Source: Nemertoderma westbladi
Taxonomy: Eukaryota > Xenacoelomorpha > Nemertodermatida > Nemertodermatidae
Assembly: GCA_032718475.1 (NCBI GenBank)
Contig: JAUCBJ010007620.1
Span: 124,001 to 188,000, forward strand
Direction: 5' to 3'
DNA length: 64,000 nucleotides
Part shown: in pieces, positions 48,901 to 61,700 of the stretch
Position numbering within the stretch: position 1 is the first letter of the stretch
How the letters are laid out: each line of letters begins with the position of its first letter
The notes under the pieces: generated by a model
Seen by the model: only the letters and a program-made list of their open reading frames with translations
The model's database searches: none
What the model was told of the DNA's origin: nothing
Position numbers and translations under genes: made by a program

Positions 48901-51900
48901 CATGCGACTATTGTAAAGATGGAAAAAGTAAGTGAAATCCATTGTCAGACAACATGCGACTAGTATAAAGATTGAAAAAGTAAGTGAAAACCATTGTCAG
49001 ACAACATGCGACTATTGTAAAGATGGAAAAAGTAAGTGAAAACCATTGTCAGACAACATGCGACTATAGTAAAGATTGAAAACGTAAGTGAAATCCATTG
49101 TCAAAAACATGCGACCAATGTAATAATGGAAAAAGTAAGTGAAATCCATTGTCAGACAACGTGCGTCTATTGTAAAGATGGAAAAAGTAAGTGAAATCCA
49201 TTGTCAGACAATATGCGACCAATGTAATAATGGAAAAAGTAAGTGAAATCCATTGTCAGACAACGTGCGTCTATTGTAAAGATGGAAACAGTAAGTGAAA
49301 TCCATTGTCAGACAACATGCGACCATTGTAAAGATTGAAAAGTAAGTGAAATCCATTGTCAGACAACATGCGACCAATGTAATAATGGAAAAAGTAAGTG
49401 AAATCCATTGTCAGACGACGTGCGTCTATTGTAAAGATGGAAAACGTAAGTGAAATCCATTGTCAGACAACATGCGACCAATGTAATAATGGAAAAAGTA
49501 AGTGAAATCCATTGTCAGACAACGTGCGTCTATTGTAAAGATGGAAAAAGTAAGTGAAATCCATTGTCAGACAACATGCGACCAATGTAATAATGGAAAA
49601 AGTAAGTGAAATCCATTGTCAGAGAACATGCGACTATTGTAAAGATGGAAAAAGTAAGTGAAAACCATTGTCAGACAACATGCGACTATTGTAGAGATGG
49701 AAAAAGTAAGTGAAATCCATTGTCAGAGAACATGCGACTATTGTACAGATGGAAAAAGTAAGTGAAAACCATTGTCAGACAACATGCGACTATTGTAAAG
49801 ATTGAAAAAGTAAGTGAAATCCATTGTCAGACAACAAGCGACCATTGTAAAGATGGAAAAAGTAAGTAAAATCCATTGTCAGACAACATGCGACTATTGT
49901 AAAGATGGAAAAAGTAAGTGAAAACCATTGTCAGACAACATGCGACTATTTTAAAGATGGAAAAAGTAAGTGAAAACCATTGTCAGACAACATGCGACTA
50001 TTTTAAAGATGGAAAAAGTAAGTGAAATCCATTGTCAGACAACATGCGACTATTGTAAAGATGGAAAAAGTAAGTGAAAACCATTGTCAGACAACATGCG
50101 ACTATTGTAAAGATTGAAAAAGTAAGTGAAATCCATTGTCAGACAACATGCGACTATTGTAAAGATTGAAAAAGTAAGTGAAATCCATTGTCAGACAACA
50201 TGCGACTATTGTAAAGATGGAAAAAGTAAGTGAAATCCATTGTCAGACAACATGCGACTATTGTAAAGATGGAAAAAGTAAGTGAAATCCATTGTCAGAC
50301 AACATGCGACTAGTATAAAGATTGAAAAAGTAAGTGAAAACCATTGTCAGACAACATGCGACTATTGTAAAGATGGAAAAAGTAAGTGAAAACCATTGTC
50401 AGACAACATGCGACTATAGTAAAGATTGAAAACGTAAGTGAAATCCATTGTCAAAAACATGCGACCAATGTAATAATGGAAAAAGTAAGTGAAATCCATT
50501 GTCAGACAACGTGCGTCTATTGTAAAGATGGAAAAAGTAAGTGAAATCCATTGTCAGACAATATGCGACCAATGTAATAATGGAAAAAGTAAGTGAAATC
50601 CATTGTCAGACAACGTGCGTCTATTGTAAAGATGGAAACAGTAAGTGAAATCCATTGTCAGACAACATGCGACCATTGTAAAGATTGAAAAAGTAAGTGA
50701 AATCCATTGTCAGACAACATGCGACCAATGTAATAATGGAAAAAGTAAGTGAAATCCATTGTCAGACGACGTGCGTCTATTGTAAAGATGGAAAACGTAA
50801 GTGAAATCCATTGTCAGACAACATGCGACCAATGTAATAAGGGAAAAAGTAAGTGAAATCCATTGTCAGACAACGTGCGTCTATTGTAAAGATGGAAAAA
50901 GTAAGTGAAATCCATTGTCAGACAACATGCGACCAATGTAATAATGGAAAAAGTAAGTGAAATCCATTGTCAGAGAACATGCGACTATTGTAAAGATGGA
51001 AAAAGTAAGTGAAAACCATTGTCAGACAACATGCGACTATTGTAGAGATGGAAAAAGTAAGTGAAATCCATTGTCAGAGAACATGCGACTATTGTAAAGA
51101 TGGAAAAAGTAAGTGAAAACCATTGTCAGACAACATGCGACTATTGTAAAGATTGAAAAAGTAAGTGAAATCCATTGTCAGACAACAAGCGACCATTGTA
51201 AAGATGGAAAAAGTAAGTAAAATCCATTGCCAGACAACATACGACTATTGTAAAGATGGAAAAAGTAAGTGAAAACCATTGTCAGACAACATGCGACTAT
51301 TTTAAAGATGGAAAAAGTAAGTGAAAACCATTGTCAGACAACATGCGACTATTTTAAAGATGGAAAAAGTAAGTGAAATCCATTGTCAGACAGCATGCGA
51401 CTATTGTAAAGATGGAATAAGTAAGTGAAAACCATTGTCAGACAACATGCGACTATTGTAAAGATTGAAAAAGTAAGTGAAATCCATTGTCAGACAACAT
51501 GCGACTATTGTAAAGATTGAAAAAGTAAGTGAAATCCATTGTCAGACAACATGCGACTATTGTAAAGATGGAAAAAGTAAGTGAAATCCATTGTCAGACA
51601 ATATGCGACTATTGTAAATATGGAAAAAGTAAGTGAAATCCATTGTCAGACAACATGCGACTATTGTAAAGATGGAAAAAGTAAGTGAAATCCATTGTCA
51701 GACAATATGCGACTATTGTAAATATGGAAAAAGTAAGTGAAATCCATTGTCAGACAACATGCGACTATTTTAAAGATGGAAAAAGTAAGTGAAATCCATT
51801 GTCAGACAACATGCGACTATTTTAAAGATGGAAAAAGTAAGTGAAAACCATTGTCAGACAACATGCGACTATTGTAAAGATTGAAAAAGTAAGTGAAATC

Positions 51901-54900
51901 CATTGTCAGACAATGTGCGACTATTGTAAAGATTGAAAAAGTAAGTGAAATCCATTGTCAGACAACATGCGACTATTTTAAAGATGGAAAAAGTAAGTGA
52001 AATCCATTGTCAGACAACATGCGACTATTGTAAAGATGGAAAAAGTAAGTGAAAATCATTGTCAGACAACATGCGACTATTTTAAAGATGGAAAAAGTAA
52101 GTGAAATCCATTGTCAGACAACATGCGACTATTGTAAAGATGGAAAAAGTAAGTGAAAACCATTGTCAGACAACATGCGACTATTGTAAAGATTGAAAAA
52201 GTAAGTGAAATCCATTGTCAGACAACATGCGACTATTGTAAAGATGGAAAAAGTTAGTGAAATCCATTGTCAGACAACATGCGACTATTGTAAAGATGGA
52301 AAAAAGTAAGTGAAATCCATTGTCAGACAACATGCGACTATTGTAAAGATGGAAAAAGTAAGTTAAATCCATTGTCAGACAACATGCGACTATTGTAAAG
52401 ATGGAAAAAGTAAGTGAAAACCATTGTCAGACAACATGCGACTATTATAGAGATGGAAAAAGTAAGTGAAATCCATTGTCAGACAACATGCGACTATTGT
52501 AAAGATGGAAAAAGTAAGTGAAATCCATTGTCAGACAACATGCGACCAATGTAATAATGGAAAAAGTAAGTGAAATCCATTGTCAGACAACGTGCGTCTA
52601 TTGTAAAGATGGAAAAAGTAAGTGAAATCCATTGTCAGACAACATGCGACCAATGTAATAATGGAAAAAGTAAGTGAAATCCATTGTCAGAGAACATGCG
52701 ACTATTGTAAAGATGGAAAAAGTAAGTGAAAACCATTGTCAGACAACATGCGACTATTGTAGAGATGGAAAAAGTAAGTGAAATCCATTGTCAGAGAACA
52801 TGCGACTATTGTACAGATGGAAAAAGTAAGTGAAAACCATTGTCAGACAACATGCGACTATTGTAAAGATGGAAAAAGTAAGTGAAAACCATTGTCAGAC
52901 AATGTGCGACTATTGTAAAGATTGAAAAAGTAAGTGAAATCCATTGTCAGACAACATGCGACTATTTTAAAGATGGAAAAAGTAAGTGAAATCCATTGTC
53001 AGACAACATGCGACTATTGTAAAGATGGAAAAAGTAAGTGAAAATCATTGTCAGACAACATGCGACTATTTTAAAGATGGAAAAAGTAAGTGAAATCCAT
53101 TGTCAGACAACATGCGACTATTGTAAAGATGGAAAAAGTAAGTGAAAACCATTGTCAGACAACATGCGACTATTGTAAAGATTGAAAAAGTAAGTGAAAT
53201 CCATTGTCAGACAACATGCGACTATTGTAAAGATGGAAAAAGTTAGTGAAATCCATTGTCAGACAACATGCGACTATTGTAAAGATGGAAAAAAGTAAGT
53301 GAAAACCATTGTCAGACAACATGCGACTATTGTAGAGATGGAAAAAGTAAGTGAAATCCATTGTCAGAGAACATGCGACTATTGTACAGATGGAAAAAGT
53401 AAGTGAAAACCATTGTCAGACAACATGCGACTATTGTAAAGATTGAAAAAGTAAGTGAAATCCATTGTCAGACAACAAGCGACCATTGTAAAGATGGAAA
53501 AAGTAAGTAAAATCCATTGTCAGACAACATGCGACTATTGTAAAGATGGAAAAAGTAAGTGAAAACCATTGTCAGACAACATGCGACTATTTTAAAGATG
53601 GAAAAAGTAAGTGAAAACCATTGTCAGACAACATGCGACTATTTTAAAGATGGAAAAAGTAAGTGAAATCCATTGTCAGACAACATGCGACTATTGTAAA
53701 GATGGAAAAAGTAAGTGAAAACCATTGTCAGACAACATGCGACTATTGTAAAGATTGAAAAAGTAAGTGAAATCCATTGTCAGACAACATGCGACTATTG
53801 TAAAGATTGAAAAAGTAAGTGAAATCCATTGTCAGACAACATGCGACTATTGTAAAGATGGAAAAAGTAAGTGAAATCCATTGTCAGACAACATGCGACT
53901 ATTGTAAAGATGGAAAAAGTAAGTGAAATCCATTGTCAGACAACATGCGACTAGTATAAAGATTGAAAAAGTAAGTGAAAACCATTGTCAGACAACATGC
54001 GACTATTGTAAAGATGGAAAAAGTAAGTGAAAACCATTGTCAGACAACATGCGACTATAGTAAAGATTGAAAACGTAAGTGAAATCCATTGTCAAAAACA
54101 TGCGACCAATGTAATAATGGAAAAAGTAAGTGAAATCCATTGTCAGACAACGTGCGTCTATTGTAAAGATGGAAAAAGTAAGTGAAATCCATTGTCAGAC
54201 AATATGCGACCAATGTAATAATGGAAAAAGTAAGTGAAATCCATTGTCAGACAACGTGCGTCTATTGTAAAGATGGAAACAGTAAGTGAAATCCATTGTC
54301 AGACAACATGCGACCATTGTAAAGATTGAAAAAGTAAGTGAAATCCATTGTCAGACAACATGCGACCAATGTAATAATGGAAAAAGTAAGTGAAATCCAT
54401 TGTCAGACGACGTGCGTCTATTGTAAAGATGGAAAACGTAAGTGAAATCCATTGTCAGACAACATGCGACCAATGTAATAAGGGAAAAAGTAAGTGAAAT
54501 CCATTGTCAGACAACGTGCGTCTATTGTAAAGATGGAAAAAGTAAGTGAAATCCATTGTCAGACAACATGCGACCAATGTAATAATGGAAAAAGTAAGTG
54601 AAATCCATTGTCAGAGAACATGCGACTATTGTAAAGATGGAAAAAGTAAGTGAAAACCATTGTCAGACAACATGCGACTATTGTAGAGATGGAAAAAGTA
54701 AGTGAAATCCATTGTCAGAGAACATGCGACTATTGTAAAGATGGAAAAAGTAAGTGAAAACCATTGTCAGACAACATGCGACTATTGTAAAGATTGAAAA
54801 AGTAAGTGAAATCCATTGTCAGACAACAAGCGACCATTGTAAAGATGGAAAAAGTAAGTAAAATCCATTGCCAGACAACATACGACTATTGTAAAGATGG

Positions 54901-55717
54901 AAAAAGTAAGTGAAAACCATTGTCAGACAACATGCGACTATTTTAAAGATGGAAAAAGTAAGTGAAAACCATTGTCAGACAACATGCGACTATTTTAAAG
55001 ATGGAAAAAGTAAGTGAAATCCATTGTCAGACAGCATGCGACTATTGTAAAGATGGAATAAGTAAGTGAAAACCATTGTCAGACAACATGCGACTATTGT
55101 AAAGATTGAAAAAGTAAGTGAAATCCATTGTCAGACAACATGCGACTATTGTAAAGATTGAAAAAGTAAGTGAAATCCATTGTCAGACAACATGCGACTA
55201 TTGTAAAGATGGAAAAAGTAAGTGAAATCCATTGTCAGACAATATGCGACTATTGTAAATATGGAAAAAGTAAGTGAAATCCATTGTCAGACAACATGCG
55301 ACTATTGTAAAGATGGAAAAAGTAAGTGAAATCCATTGTCAGACAATATGCGACTATTGTAAATATGGAAAAAGTAAGTGAAATCCATTGTCAGACAACA
55401 TGCGACTATTTTAAAGATTGAAAAAGTAAGTGAAATCCATTGTCAGACAACATGCGACTATTTTAAAGATGGAAAAAGTAAGTGAAAACCATTGTCAGAC
55501 AACATGCGACTATTGTAAAGATTGAAAAAGTAAGTGAAATCCATTGTCAGACAATATGCGACTATTGTAAAGATTGAAAAAGTAAGTGAAATCCATTGTC
55601 AGACAACATGCGACTATTTTAAAGATGGAAAAAGTAAGTGAAATCCATTGTCAGACAACATGCAACTATTGTAAAGATGGAAAAAGTAAGTGAAAATCAT
55701 TGTCAGACAACATGCGA
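48900..55717. repeat. satellite domain with repeated CAAAAACATG unit
   Basis: A shortened monomer with GTCAAAAACATG occurs at about 49102, 50452 and 54093 (shifts 1350 and 3641 bp). Each time it is followed by islands of the 104-bp dimer and by the GACGACGTGCG variant. Segment 50.45-52.2 kb largely repeats at 54.09-55.9 kb. A monomer with ACAACAAGCGACC and a doubly mutated neighbour (TTGCCAGACAACATACG) recur in step (near 51230 and 54871). Confidence 0.75.
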
Positions 55718-58700
55718 CTATTTTAAAGATGGAAAAAGTAAGTGAAATCCATTGTCAGACAACATGCGACTATTGTAAAGATGGAAAAAGTTAGTGAAAT
55801 CCATTGTCAGACAACATGCGACTATAGTAAAGATGGAAAAAAGTAAGTGAAATCCATTGTCAGACAACATGCGACTATTGTAAAGATGGAAAAAGTAAGT
55901 TAAATCCATTGTCAGACAACATGCGACTATTGTAAAGATGGAAAAAGTAAGTGAAAACCATTGTCAGACAACATGCGACTATTATAGAGATGGAAAAAGT
56001 AAGTGAAATCCATTGTCAGACAACATGCGACTATTGTAAAGATGGAAAAAGTAAGTGAAATCCATTGTCAGACAACATGCGACTATTGCAATAATGGAAA
56101 AGGTAAGTGAAATCCATTGTCAGACAACATGCGACTATTGTAAAGATGGAAAAAGTAAGTGAAATCCATTGTCAGACAACATGCGACTGTTGTAAAGATG
56201 GAAAAAGTAAGTGAAAACCATTGTCAGACAACATGCGACTATTATAGAGATGGAAAAAGTAAGTGAAATCCATTGTCAGACAACATGCGACTATTGTAAA
56301 GATTGAAAAAGTAAGTGAAAACCATTGTCAGACAACATGCGACTATTATAGAGATGGAAAAAGTAAGTGAAATCCATTGTCAGACAACATGCGACTATTG
56401 TAAAGATTGAAAAAGTAAGTGAAATCCATTGTCAGACAACATGCGACTATTGTAAAGATGGAAAAAGTAATTGAAATCCATTTCAGACAACATGCGACTA
56501 TTGTAAAGATGGAAAAATTAAGTGAAATCCATTGTCAGACAACATGCGACTATTGCAATAATGGAAAAGGTAAGTGAAATCCATTGTCAGACAACATGCG
56601 ACTATTGCAATAATGGAAAAAGTAAGTGAAATCCATTGTCAGACAACATGCGACTATTGTAAAGATGGAAAAAGTAATTGAAATCCATTTCAGACAACAT
56701 GCGACTATTGTAAAGATGGAAAAATTAAGTGAAATCCATTGTCAGACAACATGCGACTATTGCAATAATGGAAAAGGTAAGTGAAATCCATTGTCAGACA
56801 ACATGCGACTATTGCAATAATGGAAAAGGTAAGTGAAATCCATTGTCAGACAACATGCGACTATTGTAAAGATGGAAAAAGTAAGTGAAATCCATTTCAG
56901 ACAACATGCGACTATTGTAAAGATGGAAAATTAAGTGAAATCCATTGTCAGACAACATGCGACTATTGCAATAATGGAAAAGGTAAGTGAAATCCATTGT
57001 CAGACAACATGCGACTATTGCAATAATGGAAAAGGTAAGTGAAATCCATTGTCAGACAACATGCGACTATTATAGAGATGGAAAAAGTAAGTGAAATCCA
57101 TTGTCAGACAACATGCGACTATTGTAAAGATTGAAAAAGTAAGTGAAATCCATTGTCAGACAACATGCGACTATTGTAAAGATGGAAAAAGTAATTGAAA
57201 TCCATTTCAGACACATGCGACTATTGTAAAGATGGAAAAATTAAGTGAAATCCATTGTCAGACAACATGCGACTATTGCAATAATGGAAAAAGTAAGTGA
57301 AATCCATTGTCAGACAACATGCGACTATTGTAAATATGGAAAAAGTAAGTGAAATCCATTGTCAGACAACATGCGACTATTGTAAAGATGGAAAAAGTAA
57401 GTGAAATCCATTGTCAGACAACATGCGACTATTGTAAAGATGGAAAAAGTAAGTGAAATCCATTGTCAGACAACATGCGACCAATGTAATAATGGAAAAA
57501 GTAAGTGAAATCCATTGTCAGACAACGTGCGTCTATTGTAAAGATGGAAAAAGTAAGTGAAATCCATTGTCAGACAACATGCGACCAATGTAATAATGGA
57601 AAAAGTAAGTGAAATCCATTGTCAGAGAACATGCGACTATTGTAAAGATGGAAAAAGTAAGTGAAAACCATTGTCAGACAACATGCGACTATTGTAGAGA
57701 TGGAAAAAGTAAGTGAAATCCATTGTCAGAGAACATGCGACTATTGTACAGATGGAAAAAGTAAGTGAAATCCATTGTCAGACAACATGCGACTATTGTA
57801 AAGATTGAAAAAGTAAGTGAAATCCATTGTCAGACAACATGCGACTATTGTAAAGATGGAAAAAGTAATTGAAATCCATTTCAGACAACATGCGACTATT
57901 GTAAAGATGGAAAAATTAAGTGAAATCCATTGTCAGACAACATGCGACTATTGCAATAATGGAAAAGGTAAGTGAAATCCATTGTCAGACAACATGCGAC
58001 TATTGCAATAATGGAAAAAGTAAGTGAAATCCATTGTCAGACAACATGCGACTATTGTAAAGATGGAAAAAGTAATTGAAATCCATTTCAGACAACATGC
58101 GACTATTGTAAAGATGGAAAAATTAAGTGAAATCCATTGTCAGACAACATGCGACTATTGCAATAATGGAAAAGGTAAGTGAAATCCATTGTCAGACAAC
58201 ATGCGACTATTGCAATAATGGAAAAGGTAAGTGAAATCCATTGTCAGACAACATGCGACTATTGTAAAGATGGAAAAAGTAAGTGAAATCCATTTCAGAC
58301 AACATGCGACTATTGTAAAGATGGAAAATTAAGTGAAATCCATTGTCAGACAACATGCGACTATTGCAATAATGGAAAAGGTAAGTGAAATCCATTGTCA
58401 GACAACATGCGACTATTGCAATAATGGAAAAGGTAAGTGAAATCCATTGTCAGACAACATGCGACTATTGTTAAGATGGAAAAAGTAAGTGAAATCCATT
58501 GTCAGACAACATGCGACTATTGTAAAGATGGAAAAAGTAATTGAAATCCATTTCAGACAACATGCGACTATTGTAAAGATGGAAAAATTAAGTGAAATCC
58601 ATTGTCAGACAACATGCGACTATTGCAATAATGGAAAAGGTAAGTGAAATCCATTGTCAGACAACATGCGACTATTGTAAAGATGGAAAAAGTTAGTGAA

Positions 58701-61700
58701 ATCCATTGTCAGACAACATGCGACTATAGTAAAGATGGAAAAAAGTAAGTGAAATCCATTGTCAGACAACATGCGACTATTGTAAAGATGGAAAAAGTAA
58801 GTTAAATCCATTGTCAGACAACATGCGACTATTGTAAAGATGGAAAAAGTAAGTGAAAACCATTGTCAGACAACATGCGACTATTATAGAGATGGAAAAA
58901 GTAAGTGAAATCCATTGTCAGACAACATGCGACTATTGTAAAGATGGAAAAAGTAAGTGAAATCCATTGTCAGACAACATGCGACTATTGCAATAATGGA
59001 AAAGGTAAGTGAAATCCATTGTCAGACAACATGCGACTATTGTAAAGATGGAAAAAGTAAGTGAAATCCATTGTCAGACAACATGCGACTGTTGTAAAGA
59101 TGGAAAAAGTAAGTGAAAACCATTGTCAGACAACATGCGACTATTATAGAGATGGAAAAAGTAAGTGAAATCCATTGTCAGACAACATGCGACTATTGTA
59201 AAGATTGAAAAAGTAAGTGAAAACCATTGTCAGACAACATGCGACTATTATAGAGATGGAAAAAGTAAGTGAAATCCATTGTCAGACAACATGCGACTAT
59301 TGTAAAGATTGAAAAAGTAAGTGAAATCCATTGTCAGACAACATGCGACTATTGTAAAGATGGAAAAAGTAATTGAAATCCATTTCAGACAACATGCGAC
59401 TATTGTAAAGATGGAAAAATTAAGTGAAATCCATTGTCAGACAACATGCGACTATTGCAATAATGGAAAAGGTAAGTGAAATCCATTGTCAGACAACATG
59501 CGACTATTGCAATAATGGAAAAAGTAAGTGAAATCCATTGTCAGACAACATGCGACTATTGTAAAGATGGAAAAAGTAATTGAAATCCATTTCAGACAAC
59601 ATGCGACTATTGTAAAGATGGAAAAATTAAGTGAAATCCATTGTCAGACAACATGCGACTATTGCAATAATGGAAAAGGTAAGTGAAATCCATTGTCAGA
59701 CAACATGCGACTATTGCAATAATGGAAAAGGTAAGTGAAATCCATTGTCAGACAACATGCGACTATTGTAAAGATGGAAAAAGTAAGTGAAATCCATTTC
59801 AGACAACATGCGACTATTGTAAAGATGGAAAATTAAGTGAAATCCATTGTCAGACAACATGCGACTATTGCAATAATGGAAAAGGTAAGTGAAATCCATT
59901 GTCAGACAACATGCGACTATTGCAATAATGGAAAAGGTAAGTGAAATCCATTGTCAGACAACATGCGACTATTATAGAGATGGAAAAAGTAAGTGAAATC
60001 CATTGTCAGACAACATGCGACTATTGTAAAGATTGAAAAAGTAAGTGAAATCCATTGTCAGACAACATGCGACTATTGTAAAGATGGAAAAAGTAATTGA
60101 AATCCATTTCAGACACATGCGACTATTGTAAAGATGGAAAAATTAAGTGAAATCCATTGTCAGACAACATGCGACTATTGCAATAATGGAAAAAGTAAGT
60201 GAAATCCATTGTCAGACAACATGCGACTATTGTAAATATGGAAAAAGTAAGTGAAATCCATTGTCAGACAACATGCGACTATTGTAAAGATGGAAAAAGT
60301 AAGTGAAATCCATTGTCAGACAACATGCGACTATTGTAAAGATGGAAAAAGTAAGTGAAATCCATTGTCAGACAACATGCGACCAATGTAATAATGGAAA
60401 AAGTAAGTGAAATCCATTGTCAGACAACGTGCGTCTATTGTAAAGATGGAAAAAGTAAGTGAAATCCATTGTCAGACAACATGCGACCAATGTAATAATG
60501 GAAAAAGTAAGTGAAATCCATTGTCAGAGAACATGCGACTATTGTAAAGATGGAAAAAGTAAGTGAAAACCATTGTCAGACAACATGCGACTATTGTAGA
60601 GATGGAAAAAGTAAGTGAAATCCATTGTCAGAGAACATGCGACTATTGTACAGATGGAAAAAGTAAGTGAAATCCATTGTCAGACAACATGCGACTATTG
60701 TAAAGATTGAAAAAGTAAGTGAAATCCATTGTCAGACAACATGCGACTATTGTAAAGATGGAAAAAGTAATTGAAATCCATTTCAGACAACATGCGACTA
60801 TTGTAAAGATGGAAAAATTAAGTGAAATCCATTGTCAGGCAACATGCGACTATTGCAATAATGGAAAAGGTAAGTGAAATCCATTGTCAGACAACATGCG
60901 ACTATTGCAATAATGGAAAAAGTAAGTGAAATCCATTGTCAGACAACATGCGACTATTGTAAAGATGGAAAAAGTAATTGAAATCCATTTCAGACAACAT
61001 GCGACTATTGTAAAGATGGAAAAATTAAGTGAAATCCATTGTCAGACAACATGCGACTATTGCAATAATGGAAAAGGTAAGTGAAATCCATTGTCAGACA
61101 ACATGCGACTATTGCAATAATGGAAAAGGTAAGTGAAATCCATTGTCAGACAACATGCGACTATTGTAAAGATGGAAAAAGTAAGTGAAATCCATTTCAG
61201 ACAACATGCGACTATTGTAAAGATGGAAAATTAAGTGAAATCCATTGTCAGACAACATGCGACTATTGCAATAATGGAAAAGGTAAGTGAAATCCATTGT
61301 CAGACAACATGCGACTATTGCAATAATGGAAAAGGTAAGTGAAATCCATTGTCAGACAACATGCGACTATTGTTAAGATGGAAAAAGTAAGTGAAATCCA
61401 TTGTCAGACAACATGCGACTATTGTAAAGATGGAAAAAGTAATTGAAATCCATTTAAGACAACATGCGACTATTGTAAAGATGGAAAAATTAAGTGAAAT
61501 CCATTGTCAGACAACATGCGACTATTGCAATAATGGAAAAGGTAAGTGAAATCCATTGTCAGACAACATGCGACTATTGCAATAATGGAAAAGGTAAGTG
61601 AAATCCATTGTCAGACAACATGCGACTATTGTAAAGATGGAAAAAGTAAGTGAAATCCATTTCAGACAACATGCGACTATTGTAAAGATGGAAAATTAAG